64,000 bases of DNA from Planctomycetaceae bacterium (GTDB taxonomy: Bacteria; Planctomycetota; Planctomycetia; Planctomycetales; Planctomycetaceae): positions 1-64,000 of the forward strand of contig JAKFWA010000025.1 in the NCBI GenBank assembly GCA_021732995.1. The letters are read 5' to 3'. The first letter of the stretch is position 1; each line of letters begins with the position of its first letter. The position numbers were made by a program, and so were the translations under genes. This document shows, piece after piece, positions 27,304 to 36,929 of the stretch. The notes beneath the pieces were generated by a model. It had not been told where the DNA came from. It searched no databases and saw only the letters and a list, made by a program, of their open reading frames with translations.

Positions 27304-27470
27304 CAAACGCGATGTCCTTCGTGATACCTTCAACGATTCCAAACTCCACCCAGCGCGTCATCAGTGTAGAGCGACCAACGAAGTCGGAGCACGCGAGCAA
27401 TCATCGGCAGCATGATTACGATACTCGCCACAGCCACAATCGACCTGCCTGACTCGTTACCGCTCTCTTA

Positions 27471-28259
27471 ATGGATCACAGACTCATGTTTCACGGCGCA
27501 AGGCTGATCGATCTCAGCGTGCCTCTGGAAGATAACGCGATCAGCGAGCCATTGCCGGGTTCCATCAGGTACATCGATCATCAACACGAAGGACTGGCTC
27601 AAATGCAGCAGTTCTTCGGAGTCAAACCCGATGATCTAGTCTTTTCATCGGGAGAGGGCTGGGCGATCGAAGAACTGAAAATGATCACTCACACGGGCAC
27701 GCACGTCGACGCGCCGTACCACTATGCCCGCACCGCCGAAGGGCAACCGGCCAAGACGATTGATGAGGTCCCGCTGGAATGGTGCTTCGCTCCCGCAGTG
27801 ATCTTTGACATGCGGCACAAGCAACCAGGCGAGTTGATCACACCTGACGACTTGCAGCGCGAACTGGACCGCATCGGCTATCAGCTAAAGCCGCTGGATA
27901 TCGCCCTCATCCAGACTGGCGCCGACAAGCGCATCCATTCTGCTGATTACTTTCGCCAACCCGGCTTGGGCCGCGAATCCGTGCTGTGGCTGTGCGAGCG
28001 CGGCGTCAAGGTGATTGGAATCGATGCCTACACTCTCGACCGCCCCTTCAAGGATATGGTGGCCGACTATCGTCGTACTGGAGACGGTCGCTGGATCTGG
28101 CCGGCACACTTTGCCGGAGTTACGCGTGAGTATTGCCAGATTGAAAAACTCGCCAATCTGGACCTGATACCCCGACCGTTCGGCTTCTGGGTCTCGTGCC
28201 TGCCAGTGAAAATCAAAGCAGCCAGCGCCGGCTGGTGTCGCGCGGTTGCGATTGTCTAG
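27471..28259 (+). CDS. Cyclase-family protein (kynurenine-formamidase-like metal hydrolase)
   Basis: 262 residues. The signature metal-binding motif HTGTHVDAPYHY is near residue 75, with downstream VKVIGIDAYTLDRP near 180 as in the cyclase superfamily. Members hydrolyse N-formylkynurenine, isatin or polyketide-type amides through a divalent-metal site. A second possible start is the ATG at 27486. The neighbouring cupin gene resembles dihydroxyacetophenone dioxygenases, suggesting an aromatic-compound context, but no complete pathway is present. Substrate unknown. Confidence 0.87.
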   Translation: MDHRLMFHGARLIDLSVPLEDNAISEPLPGSIRYIDHQHEGLAQMQQFFGVKPDDLVFSSGEGWAIEELKMITHTGTHVDAPYHYARTAEGQPAKTIDEVPLEWCFAPAVIFDMRHKQPGELITPDDLQRELDRIGYQLKPLDIALIQTGADKRIHSADYFRQPGLGRESVLWLCERGVKVIGIDAYTLDRPFKDMVADYRRTGDGRWIWPAHFAGVTREYCQIEKLANLDLIPRPFGFWVSCLPVKIKAASAGWCRAVAIV

Positions 28260-28269
28260 CTAACGCGAT

Positions 28270-28752
28270 TCAGCGGATGAATTGCTTGACGAAATCTGCT
28301 CCGAGCCCTATTTCGGCGTAGTACTGACTGCACATTTCGATCTTCTTGTGCACATCGTCATAGCCAACAGGTCGCTGCTGCTCGTCGAAATAGATCAACG
28401 CACCGCAGACATGAAACAGTGTGATCATCTCATCGTCATTATCAACAACCAGAGTATGGATCTCGCCCGGCGGTTCGTAGACATAAGTGCCCGCCGTCGC
28501 TGTCCAATCATGCTCGAGATATCGCCAGCTACCCTTGATCACGTACCCGTGCACTGGAGCGGGATGACGGTGTCGGCTGAGCACGCCCGACCGCCGGACT
28601 CGCAGCAAGTTGATCCATTCTCCAGCAACGGTGTTCAGAAACAGCGGACGAAACCAGACATTCGGCGCCTGCGGCACCCACAGCCGTTCGTCATCCGGTA
28701 TGGCTTTGATGACGAGATCCGCGACTCCGTAAGGCAAGTGACTGCTGGACAT
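28270..28752 (-). CDS. Cupin protein, 2,4'-dihydroxyacetophenone-dioxygenase-like
   Basis: 160 residues from the ATG at 28752; a TTG two codons upstream is less likely. The cupin metal motif is seen as LSRHRHPAPVHGYVIKGSWRYLEHDW (about 59-84) with HxH, and the second cupin motif as YEPPGEIHTLVVD (about 92-104). Length and the VWFRPLFLNTVAGEW segment resemble the 2,4'-dihydroxyacetophenone dioxygenase/ChrR-type cupins. Convergent with the cyclase-family gene, 10 bp apart. Confidence 0.8.
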   Translation of the reverse strand: MSSSHLPYGVADLVIKAIPDDERLWVPQAPNVWFRPLFLNTVAGEWINLLRVRRSGVLSRHRHPAPVHGYVIKGSWRYLEHDWTATAGTYVYEPPGEIHTLVVDNDDEMITLFHVCGALIYFDEQQRPVGYDDVHKKIEMCSQYYAEIGLGADFVKQFIR

Positions 28753-28794
28753 GATCAATCTTTCTGAGCCAGAGCGCGGGGAACGGAGTTACTA

Positions 28795-29388
28795 CTATTT
28801 CTCAATATCACCAGATTTAACGAACTTCATAAACGGTTCGTAAAACTCGGCCACCGCCTCGCGCGGACCAACAAGTCGAATAAAAAAATCTCGACGCGGC
28901 ACGGGCAGGCCAATACCGACCAGTCGCCAATCATCCTTTGTGCCAGCATTATTCGTCGCGACGTTGCTGTTATACTTACCGCGGCAATCGATCAGCATGC
29001 CAGAGACGCCGTCAATCTCGATCGAGCCCTGCTGTGGCTCATCGCCTGGACCGTTCTGGATCTGCCCCATCCAGCGGCCTATGTTCGCGTCGATGCCGCC
29101 CCCCATTGAGGTGAGTGTCAGTTCGAGCTCACCCTTCTCCGTCGGCACGATGTATTTCGAATCCACAAACTGCTGATCAGGCAACTCACGCCATTCCTTC
29201 GGGATGCTGAAGCTGATTCCCGTATACTTGCGCGGGCCACCCGCCTCAGTCGACGACGAATCGGACTCCTTGGCGCGTGGTTCTGGTGACGACAACGGTG
29301 GAGCGGACGCTGGTTTCTCAGCGCTGGGCAAACAACCGGCCACACACATCAGACATCCCGCGATCAGCGACAAGACGGACTGCTTCAC
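28795..29388 (-). CDS. Lipoprotein of unknown function
   Basis: 197 residues. The signal peptide MKQSVLSLIAGCLMCVAGC ends in a lipobox (V-A-G-C19), so lipid attachment is predicted. A Pro/Ser/Glu-rich linker follows, then a globular domain (about 55-195) with GGPRKYTGISFSIPKEWRELP and RDFFIRLVGPREAVAEFYEPFMKFVKS. This pattern resembles planctomycete lipoproteins with a PsbP-like fold, but that is only an impression. Divergent from the giant repeat protein gene. Confidence 0.8.
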   Translation of the reverse strand: MKQSVLSLIAGCLMCVAGCLPSAEKPASAPPLSSPEPRAKESDSSSTEAGGPRKYTGISFSIPKEWRELPDQQFVDSKYIVPTEKGELELTLTSMGGGIDANIGRWMGQIQNGPGDEPQQGSIEIDGVSGMLIDCRGKYNSNVATNNAGTKDDWRLVGIGLPVPRRDFFIRLVGPREAVAEFYEPFMKFVKSGDIEK

Positions 29389-29746
29389 GATCCAAGACTC
29401 CTCAGAGGCGATTCACACTCGATCCGACACCGAGGATAACTGGCCGGAGTTCCTGGAACGAGAGTGCCGCAGATGCCCCTCTTGCCAACTCGCACCTGCA
29501 GCCGCCACCGTAGGCAGTAACGCCAATGAAAATAGGCAGTTGCGAATTCTGAATCGTGGCATTCGCGAGCCGCTTGTTTCAAGTGGATTGAACCTGAACA
29601 GGCGCAACGATCGGGCTCCTCAGGCTGATCTAGCTGTGTTCTGCCGAGTCGCTGTAGATTCCGCATCCTTTCACGATCCGGCGCGTGCAGGCGGGCCTCC
29701 GCCGCCCAGGATTGTCTCGAATCTGTTCTGCGAAGAGGCGTGTTCC
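29389..29746. other. Divergent intergenic region before the giant repeat-protein gene
   Basis: About 360 bases between the lipoprotein gene (-) and the large secreted-protein gene (+). The frame of the large gene is open across this region and even into the lipoprotein gene, but the translated text there has no domain similarity and no signal peptide, so it is not treated as coding. No clear promoter was recognised. Confidence 0.5.
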
Positions 29747-32700
29747 ATGCGCATGAGCTATTGGTTGAGCAAGTTGTCCGCTGGTCCCCAATCGCGTGCG
29801 AATCGCTCAACGAAAGTACGAACAGCCCGCGTCGCTGAGGTCTTCGAGACACGACTGGTGCTGACGCCTGCAGGTCAGTTTGGCTCTATCGCCGGAGCGG
29901 TGTGGAACGACGTTGATCACGACGGCGTCTTTGACTTCTCGCCGGGTAACCCGTCGGAACAACTCGAGCCGGGCATTCCTGGTCGCACGGTGTATGTCGA
30001 CCTGAACCAGAACGGACAGTTCGACCAGCCCGTTCGCAATGTGAGCGCTGCTGACGTTCCGAAGGATCTGCCGGATGTGGATCTCACGAGTTCCAACTTG
30101 GACGTCTCCGGTACGGCAGGCTCGATTACCGATGTCGATGTGACGCTTCAGATCACACACACTTATCGCGGCGACTTGCTGATCGAACTCATTAGCCCGC
30201 TGGGCACACGCGTGACCCTGTCAAGCAATACTGGCGACGGACAAGACGATTTCGCCGGAACAGTTTTTGACGATCAGGCAACAGACGATATCGCCGATGC
30301 CACCAGCGCAGAGGGCCACTTCCGCCCTTCATCCGCTCTGTCTGTGTTGAACGGAGAAGATCCTGACGGCACCTGGACGCTCTCCATCACGGATACTGCT
30401 GGCGGTGACGTGGGCAGTCTCGCCGCATGGTCGCTGACAGTCACCACAGATGATACCGCCAATTCCGAACCGTTCGCGACAACCGATTTCAACGGACAGT
30501 ACCAAATTACTTCGCTCCCAGTCGGTACCTATCAGGTCCGGCAAGTCGTCCCGTTCGGCTTCGAACAAACGTCACCAACTGAAGACGGCGGCCGTTCCGT
30601 AGTCGTCGCCTCAAACTCGACGACGTCGCAGGTCAACTTTGGTTCAGCAGCCATTCCCGGACGAATTCGCGGCCAGCACTTCAGCGATCACAACGGAGAT
30701 GGCTTCCGCGATCAGGAAGACCTCGGCGTGGACGGCGTCGAGATTCTACTGCTCGACTCAGCAACTCTGGATGTGCTGCACACTCAGACCACGTTTAGTA
30801 GCGACTTGAATGGTGATGAGACCATTGATCCGTTTACGGAGTCCGGCTTGTATGAGTTCACGGACCTTGAGCCGGGTGAGTACACCGTCGTGCTTGCGCT
30901 GCATGACGGCATCATGGTGACGTTTCCAGAAGCCGACCAAGGGAACCTCGATGACCAAATCGTGCAGGCTGGAACCTACTCCGCCAGCACGCCACCGACG
31001 GGGACACCTGGCTCACCCGTGCAATGGTTACCAGACATGATCTCGAACATGGAATCCGAAGCCGGGATGCGTAACTGGTATCAGGACGGCAATTCCTTGC
31101 GGTTTGGTCAGGCGACTCCCAACGTGGGCTTCGGCCCGATGCGGCTGGTGGCTGGTCCTGATCAGGGCGACGGGACGCAGATCGTCTATCAGCGCATCTT
31201 CGACGATCAGGGCGGCTTCACGGACCGCGTCGCGGGGCTCTTCGAGTTCCATCCGGCGCACAATCACATTCACTTCAATGACTATGCCCACTACCAGTTG
31301 CGAGCGGCCTTGCCCGAACTCGATGACGACGGAAACCCATTAGTTGGTGACGTGGTTCGCAGTGCGAACAAGACGAGCTTTTGCCTGATCAACGTTGATA
31401 CGTTCGACACCTCGCTGCCAAACTTCGACGCCGACGGCAGTGGCTTCGGCTGCGGTGAGAATCAGGAGATCTCCGTCGGCTGGGAAGACATCTACAGCGC
31501 TGGCACCGAAGGCCAGGAGATCAACGTTGCGGGGCTTGAGCCCGGCCAATACTGGCTGGAAGGGATCATCGATCCCGACAACCAGTTGATGGAAGTGGAC
31601 GAGACCAATAACTACGGTCGCGTGCTGGTAACGATCGGCTCTGGAGACCGCAGCTACCACTATACAATCGAGGCAGCCTCAGACATCGCCGGAGCCGATT
31701 TTGGTTCGTTCGAGAAAGTGGACGTCAGCGGCAAGGTCTTCGACGACACAGACGGCAATGGAACACAAGATTCAGGCGACGCAGGACTCGCGGGCCGAGC
31801 CGTGTTTCTGGACCTGAACTATGACGGAGTGCTCAACAATCCGACCAGCGGCGACGGCGTCGCGGACGGGCTGGCGCAGGAACCGTGGGCTCTGACCGAT
31901 TCCACTGGTCATTTCGCCTTTAATGACGTCGAGAATGGCTTCTTCAGCGTCCGCATGGTCACGGACCCCGGCGAGCGACTCACAACCGAGAATGAACTTA
32001 TCAATACGGTCAGCGGCGAAGACATCACCGATCTGACGTTCGGAATCGGCGATCCGATTGCCACCCTCGAAATCACCCTCGACAATGGCGTGCTGACGAT
32101 TCGCGATGTCAGCCAGGACGGGATTGATAACGCGCTGATTATCGATGCAGGCGGGATCGACACTTACTTGATTCACGATTTCAATGCTGTCGTTTCCGAC
32201 GGTGTCGGTACCGTCATTGATTTGCATACTGTGACCGTACCGAAGTCTGAAGTTACCAGCATCGCGATTGAGACTGGCGCTGGAGACGATGGCGTCACTG
32301 TCGCGTCGACCCTGTTCGACTTCTCAAGCGTCGCCCACATGATTCATTCGCCAGCCGCACTGCTGTTCACGGCGGAAGACGACGCCCATGACCATGATCA
32401 CGACAGTGATCATGAACACGACAGTGATCATGAACACGAGCATGAAGAGGAATCGGATGGTGACCCGCCGGTGAAAGAGCTGGCCGGCGAAGACGATGAA
32501 CTTCCGATTGACTATGACATCAACCAGGACGGTGTGATTGACGAAAATGATGTGTTGCTGATTCTCAGTGTGGTCTTTGGCACTGGGCAAAGTGACGTCA
32601 TCACCACCGACGTGAACCTCACTCAGATCACGACGACGATGGGCTCCGGTGACGACTTGTTCCTGGGGTATCTGTCGGTCCCGATGGACGTCGCGGGCAA

Positions 32701-35700
32701 TGAAGGCGACGACGGACTATTCGCGTACGGAGCCTCGGGCACGCTGCGTGGCGGCGACGGCGACGACGTGCTGCTGGGCGGCACCGAGAACGACTACATC
32801 GACGGCGGTGCGGGCGACGACACGGTTTTCGCGGAAGGTGACGTTGATTTCACACTGACGAACTTCTCCCTCACGGGGTTGGGCAGCGATGCCTTAATGA
32901 GTATCGAATCTGCGGTGCTCAGCGCTGGTGATGGCGACAACCGAATTGACGCTTCGGCGTTCAGTGCGGGTCCCGTCACTCTCTCTGGCGGAAGCGGTGA
33001 CGACACACTGATCGGCGGTGCGAGCGACGACACGCTGATTGGAGACCCTAATCTTTTCCCTGCATTTTCAGCGGCAACCGACTTCAGTGAAGAAGCTGGG
33101 GAGGATGACCATGGCGAAATTGATGACAATGAAATTGTTACTTTCGGCTTCAACCACTTCGCCGGTGACGACCTGCTGATCGCTGGTGGCGGCAATGACA
33201 AAGTGCTGGGAATTGGTGGCTCTGACACCTTCGTGTGGAACGAGGGCGATGGCAGCGACGAGTTCTTCGGCGGCGAGGATGCCACTTCAACCGTGCAGGT
33301 GCGCCTGGGTGATCAAGCGGACGCGGTGCAGTTGTCGCATGTCGAGGGCGGACCCGATGTCATCGCTCGTACGAACCGGGGCCAGTTTTCCATTGTGATG
33401 TTCGGCATGAGCAACGTGGATATTGGTCTGGGCGGTGGACATGATGTCTTCACTGGCGCGACCGCGAGTCTCGACGTTGCACTCACCGTCAGCGGCGGCA
33501 ACGGTCATGACTTCATCACCGGCACCGACTGTGACGATGTGCTGAATGGTGATGTCGGGAATGACACAATCAATGCAGGCTGGGGTAACGACCTGGTCTT
33601 TGGTGGCAGTGGAGCGGATTCGCTTTCCGGCCAGGCAGACAATGACACGGTCTACGGCCAGTCCGGCGATGGTGATGTCGTCAGCGGTGGTCTCGGCGAT
33701 GACATGCTCAACGGCGGCACGGGTATCAACGATACGGTGTTTGAAGATTTGAGCGTAATCGTCAATAGCGATCGCGCGTTCGTACGGGGCATTCAATTCC
33801 TGCCGATGACGATTGCTGGATTGGGCACTGATACATATCGCACATTTGAAGGTCTGCGAGTCTTCGGTTCGAACCGGAGCGATGCGATTGATGCCAGCGG
33901 ATTCACTTCTGGACCCGCCAATCTGATGGGCGGGGCGGGCGATGACTCGCTGGCCGGCGGCACAGGTAACGACGCGCTCAACGGTGGTCTGGGCTTTGAC
34001 ACAATCTATTCGCTCAGCGATGCGAATCAGACCCTTACCAATGCGCAGCTAGTTGTGACAGCTCGCGGCAGCGATGCACTCGCCTCGATCGAGGCGGCAG
34101 TTTTGATCGGCGGCTTGTCGGCAAACCAGATCAACGCATCAGGCTTCTCTCTGGGCGCTGTTACTATCAACGGTGGTGGTGGAGCAGACACTCTGACGGG
34201 TGGATCGAAAGCGGACCTCATCGTTGGTGACGACGAGGACTCACCGGAAGCAAACCCGTCGCAAGCTCTGATCCCTGACGATCTCATCAGCGGTGGCCTC
34301 GGCGACGACACTCTAGTAGGTGGCTTCGCAAGCGACCGATTCCTGTGGAACTTCGGCGATGGCAACGATCGCTTTGAAGCCAGCTTGGAGAGTAATAGTC
34401 AATTGGTCGCGACTCTGAACGCGACATCCAACCACTGGGTGGTTAATCGCGGTCGCGAAGAGTTGGTTGTTACCAGCAATGACTCCGATGGCACTCACTT
34501 GTCCGTTGTGGGTGTCGCCAACCTGACATTCAACCTCGGTTCGGGCGATGACTCATTCGACGCGTCTGCGTTCGCACTCGTTGATGACGTTCACTTCACC
34601 GTAGACGGCGGCGACGGCAATGACCGAATAACAGGCGGCGGAGCAAGTGATCTGCTCAGCGGCGGTGCAGGTCGCGATTTGCTACTGGGTGGTGATGGAG
34701 ATGATACCCTACAGGGCGGCGATCAGGCGGACACGCTGGATGGCGGCGACGGTAACGATCAAGTCTTTGGCGAAGGCAACAGCGGGGATCTGCTGACGGG
34801 CGGTCGAGGCTTTGACATTATCGACGGTGGTAACGGGCAGGACATCCTGAGTGAGTCGCTGCATTCCGACGCGAACGTCATGTCCTTGAATAGCAGCATT
34901 CTGTCGCAGCTCGATCAGGATGACGACTTCCCGATCCCGGTTGAGTTCGACGCCGTGGTGAGCATCGAAGCCGCGAAGCTCATTGGCTCAGCAGGTGATG
35001 ATATTCTCGAAGCAGCACAGTTCCTGCGCGGTCCGGTGACCCTGCAAGGCGGCGCCGGGCGTGACTTCCTTATCGGAACCCGTGGGGACGACGTACTTGA
35101 CGGTGGTGCCGACGAGGACGTCCTGTATCAGCAGGCCGACGGCAACCAGGTGCTGTCTGACGGCTTCCTTGTGGGTAAAGGCACCGACACACTCATCGGC
35201 ATTGAGGGTGTGGCCCTGGAAGGCAGTGACGCTGCCAATGTGATCGACGCCAAGCGATTCACTGGCGTTGCGGTTATTGATTCAGGAGCAGGCAACGATC
35301 AGATCTTTGGCGGAACTGGCGGCCTGATTGCCATTCCCGGAGCGGGCAACGATTCCATCACCGGGAATTCTGCTCATGACGCCGTGGCTTTGCTGGTCGA
35401 AGCACACATTCGCATTACCGACGTGCAATCGATTGGCGAAGGGATTGATACTCTTAATTCGATCGAGAATGCGCTCATGTTGGGCAACTCGATTACCAAC
35501 GTAATGGACGCCAGCGCTTTCAGCGGCAACACGCTGTTCATCGGCGATGACGGTGATGACCGATTCCTTGCAGGCAAGGGCTTGTTCGCCGCGGTTGGTG
35601 GCGATGGAACTGATACCATCGTGGTATCCCGTGCCACAGCGACAACCGCGATCAGTTTCACTCTGACATCCGTTGATGACTTCTCGCTGCTGGATGATCT

Positions 35701-36520
35701 CTTCGACTACAGGGACCTGGACATCAATCTTGATTTCGATCTGGATCCATCCATCGTTCCACTCGCAAGTGTCGAACGAGCGGACATCACGACCGGTTCC
35801 GGTGACGACACAATCAACGCGTTGGCCATCTCCGGCCCCGTGACGATCAACAGCGGTGCGGGAAATGACACCATCCTGGGCACTGAGTTGTCCGATTCTA
35901 TCAATGCAGGCGATGGCAATGACTCCATCGCCAGTTTCGCAGGAAATGACACCATCCTGGGTGGCGCCGGTAACGACCGAATTGTTGCAGGTGACGGCGA
36001 TGACTCCGTAATTGGTAATAACGGGGCGGACACGATCACCGGAAATGGTGGCTCAGATTCCATTCTGGGCGGCGCTGGTGATGACATTCTCAGCGGTGGC
36101 ACGCTGCCGGGGATCAATGCGACGCTGACAGGGTCGAGTGCTCAAGGCAACGACACCATCAACGGTGAGGACGGGAACGATGTGGTGCTGGGCTCCAGTG
36201 GCAACGATCAACTCTTCGGCGGCACCGGCAACGATCTGGTCTTTGGATCAACCGGCAACGACAACCTCGTAGGAGGCGCCGGCCACGATACCCTGATCGG
36301 TGACGTTGGAAACGACACACTGGCCGGCGCATCGGGTCGCGATTTCATCAGCGGCGGCACCGGAGACGATATGATCAACGCCGGTGTTGATACCGACGCC
36401 GACAGTGTCGATGGCGGTGCGGGGTCGAATCTGATCGTGACCTATGGTGGCGACACGACAGCGACTCTGCTGACACCTCAGATTGACGTCATTATCAGCC
36501 AGTTGCTGGGACTGGCCTAA
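29747..36520 (+). CDS. Giant secreted protein: SdrD-B, P-domain, lysyl-oxidase-like, EF-hand, RTX repeats
   Basis: 2,257 residues from the ATG at 29747 (alternative 29753). The N-terminus contains FETRLVLTP, the planctomycete extracellular-protein motif (LExRxLL type). Domains: SdrD-B-like (about 46-95); proprotein-convertase P-domain (about 115-235, TYRGDLLIELISPLGTRV); SdrD-B-like (about 305-400); lysyl-oxidase-like domain (about 425-635) with copper ligands H505, H507, H509 and cofactor residues K542 and Y583; SdrD-B-like (about 658-770); a His/Asp/Glu stretch (about 880-905); an EF-hand/dockerin-like DINQDGVIDENDV (about 923); then RTX-type GGxGxDxL repeats to the end (about 1000-2245), grouped into recurring modules. 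Likely a calcium-dependent cell-surface or matrix protein. No adjacent T1SS genes. Convergent with the globin gene, 16 bp apart. Confidence 0.9.
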   Translation: MRMSYWLSKLSAGPQSRANRSTKVRTARVAEVFETRLVLTPAGQFGSIAGAVWNDVDHDGVFDFSPGNPSEQLEPGIPGRTVYVDLNQNGQFDQPVRNVSAADVPKDLPDVDLTSSNLDVSGTAGSITDVDVTLQITHTYRGDLLIELISPLGTRVTLSSNTGDGQDDFAGTVFDDQATDDIADATSAEGHFRPSSALSVLNGEDPDGTWTLSITDTAGGDVGSLAAWSLTVTTDDTANSEPFATTDFNGQYQITSLPVGTYQVRQVVPFGFEQTSPTEDGGRSVVVASNSTTSQVNFGSAAIPGRIRGQHFSDHNGDGFRDQEDLGVDGVEILLLDSATLDVLHTQTTFSSDLNGDETIDPFTESGLYEFTDLEPGEYTVVLALHDGIMVTFPEADQGNLDDQIVQAGTYSASTPPTGTPGSPVQWLPDMISNMESEAGMRNWYQDGNSLRFGQATPNVGFGPMRLVAGPDQGDGTQIVYQRIFDDQGGFTDRVAGLFEFHPAHNHIHFNDYAHYQLRAALPELDDDGNPLVGDVVRSANKTSFCLINVDTFDTSLPNFDADGSGFGCGENQEISVGWEDIYSAGTEGQEINVAGLEPGQYWLEGIIDPDNQLMEVDETNNYGRVLVTIGSGDRSYHYTIEAASDIAGADFGSFEKVDVSGKVFDDTDGNGTQDSGDAGLAGRAVFLDLNYDGVLNNPTSGDGVADGLAQEPWALTDSTGHFAFNDVENGFFSVRMVTDPGERLTTENELINTVSGEDITDLTFGIGDPIATLEITLDNGVLTIRDVSQDGIDNALIIDAGGIDTYLIHDFNAVVSDGVGTVIDLHTVTVPKSEVTSIAIETGAGDDGVTVASTLFDFSSVAHMIHSPAALLFTAEDDAHDHDHDSDHEHDSDHEHEHEEESDGDPPVKELAGEDDELPIDYDINQDGVIDENDVLLILSVVFGTGQSDVITTDVNLTQITTTMGSGDDLFLGYLSVPMDVAGNEGDDGLFAYGASGTLRGGDGDDVLLGGTENDYIDGGAGDDTVFAEGDVDFTLTNFSLTGLGSDALMSIESAVLSAGDGDNRIDASAFSAGPVTLSGGSGDDTLIGGASDDTLIGDPNLFPAFSAATDFSEEAGEDDHGEIDDNEIVTFGFNHFAGDDLLIAGGGNDKVLGIGGSDTFVWNEGDGSDEFFGGEDATSTVQVRLGDQADAVQLSHVEGGPDVIARTNRGQFSIVMFGMSNVDIGLGGGHDVFTGATASLDVALTVSGGNGHDFITGTDCDDVLNGDVGNDTINAGWGNDLVFGGSGADSLSGQADNDTVYGQSGDGDVVSGGLGDDMLNGGTGINDTVFEDLSVIVNSDRAFVRGIQFLPMTIAGLGTDTYRTFEGLRVFGSNRSDAIDASGFTSGPANLMGGAGDDSLAGGTGNDALNGGLGFDTIYSLSDANQTLTNAQLVVTARGSDALASIEAAVLIGGLSANQINASGFSLGAVTINGGGGADTLTGGSKADLIVGDDEDSPEANPSQALIPDDLISGGLGDDTLVGGFASDRFLWNFGDGNDRFEASLESNSQLVATLNATSNHWVVNRGREELVVTSNDSDGTHLSVVGVANLTFNLGSGDDSFDASAFALVDDVHFTVDGGDGNDRITGGGASDLLSGGAGRDLLLGGDGDDTLQGGDQADTLDGGDGNDQVFGEGNSGDLLTGGRGFDIIDGGNGQDILSESLHSDANVMSLNSSILSQLDQDDDFPIPVEFDAVVSIEAAKLIGSAGDDILEAAQFLRGPVTLQGGAGRDFLIGTRGDDVLDGGADEDVLYQQADGNQVLSDGFLVGKGTDTLIGIEGVALEGSDAANVIDAKRFTGVAVIDSGAGNDQIFGGTGGLIAIPGAGNDSITGNSAHDAVALLVEAHIRITDVQSIGEGIDTLNSIENALMLGNSITNVMDASAFSGNTLFIGDDGDDRFLAGKGLFAAVGGDGTDTIVVSRATATTAISFTLTSVDDFSLLDDLFDYRDLDINLDFDLDPSIVPLASVERADITTGSGDDTINALAISGPVTINSGAGNDTILGTELSDSINAGDGNDSIASFAGNDTILGGAGNDRIVAGDGDDSVIGNNGADTITGNGGSDSILGGAGDDILSGGTLPGINATLTGSSAQGNDTINGEDGNDVVLGSSGNDQLFGGTGNDLVFGSTGNDNLVGGAGHDTLIGDVGNDTLAGASGRDFISGGTGDDMINAGVDTDADSVDGGAGSNLIVTYGGDTTATLLTPQIDVIISQLLGLA
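32399..32434 (+). repeat. Two 18-bp direct repeats coding a His/Asp/Glu-rich stretch
   Basis: CACGACAGTGATCATGAA occurs twice without a break, within a longer run of CAT/CAC and GAC/GAA codons. It encodes HDSDHE-type units in the large secreted protein. The stretch could bind metal ions or be a flexible linker. Confidence 0.8.
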
Positions 36521-36536
36521 CCCGCCGCAGTCCGCA

Positions 36537-36929
36537 TCAACCGCCTTGTGCATTGATGAGAAACGTCGCGATGTCGGCAAGAAAATCCAGCATCGTAGTG
36601 GCCGCTGGTTCTGGCACATTCGCTTCACGAACTGCCGCACTCATCAGTTCGAACCACCGATCACGCGCGGCGGCATCGACGACGAACGGCGCGTGACGCA
36701 TCCGCAACCGTGGGTGCCCACGCTCCATGATGTAGTCTTGAGGGCCACCAAATCGAAACCTCAAGAAGCCCAGCAGGCGGCGTTCAGCTCCCGCTAAGTC
36801 CTCTGGCGGATACATTGGCCCGAGGATCTCGTCCGTGGGCACTCGGCGGTAGAAACTGGCGACGACCTGCGTGAGAGTCTCTTCGCCTATTGTCTGGTAA
36901 ATTGCGGATACAGCCGCTTCATCAAGCAT
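36537..36929 (-). CDS. Truncated hemoglobin, group II type
   Basis: 130 residues, a complete 2-on-2 globin. Visible are the B-helix F26-Y27 pair (SFYRRV), the proximal heme ligand H79 in RMRHAPF, and W92 (RDRWFELM) at the G8 position typical of group II (TrHbO-like). These proteins bind O2 or NO and are linked to oxidative or nitrosative stress. Single gene, convergent with the giant repeat protein; no partner gene recognised. Confidence 0.93.
   Translation of the reverse strand: MLDEAAVSAIYQTIGEETLTQVVASFYRRVPTDEILGPMYPPEDLAGAERRLLGFLRFRFGGPQDYIMERGHPRLRMRHAPFVVDAAARDRWFELMSAAVREANVPEPAATTMLDFLADIATFLINAQGG

Noticed and set aside
29204-29746. Upstream extension of the giant repeat-protein frame
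   Set aside because: It would overlap the lipoprotein gene on the other strand by 185 bases and has no signal or domain; the start at 29747 gives a planctomycete-type exported N-terminus.
32700-36480. Dense short repeats considered as a CRISPR array
   Set aside because: The repeats are in frame, diverged and encode GGxGxDxL units of a single long protein.
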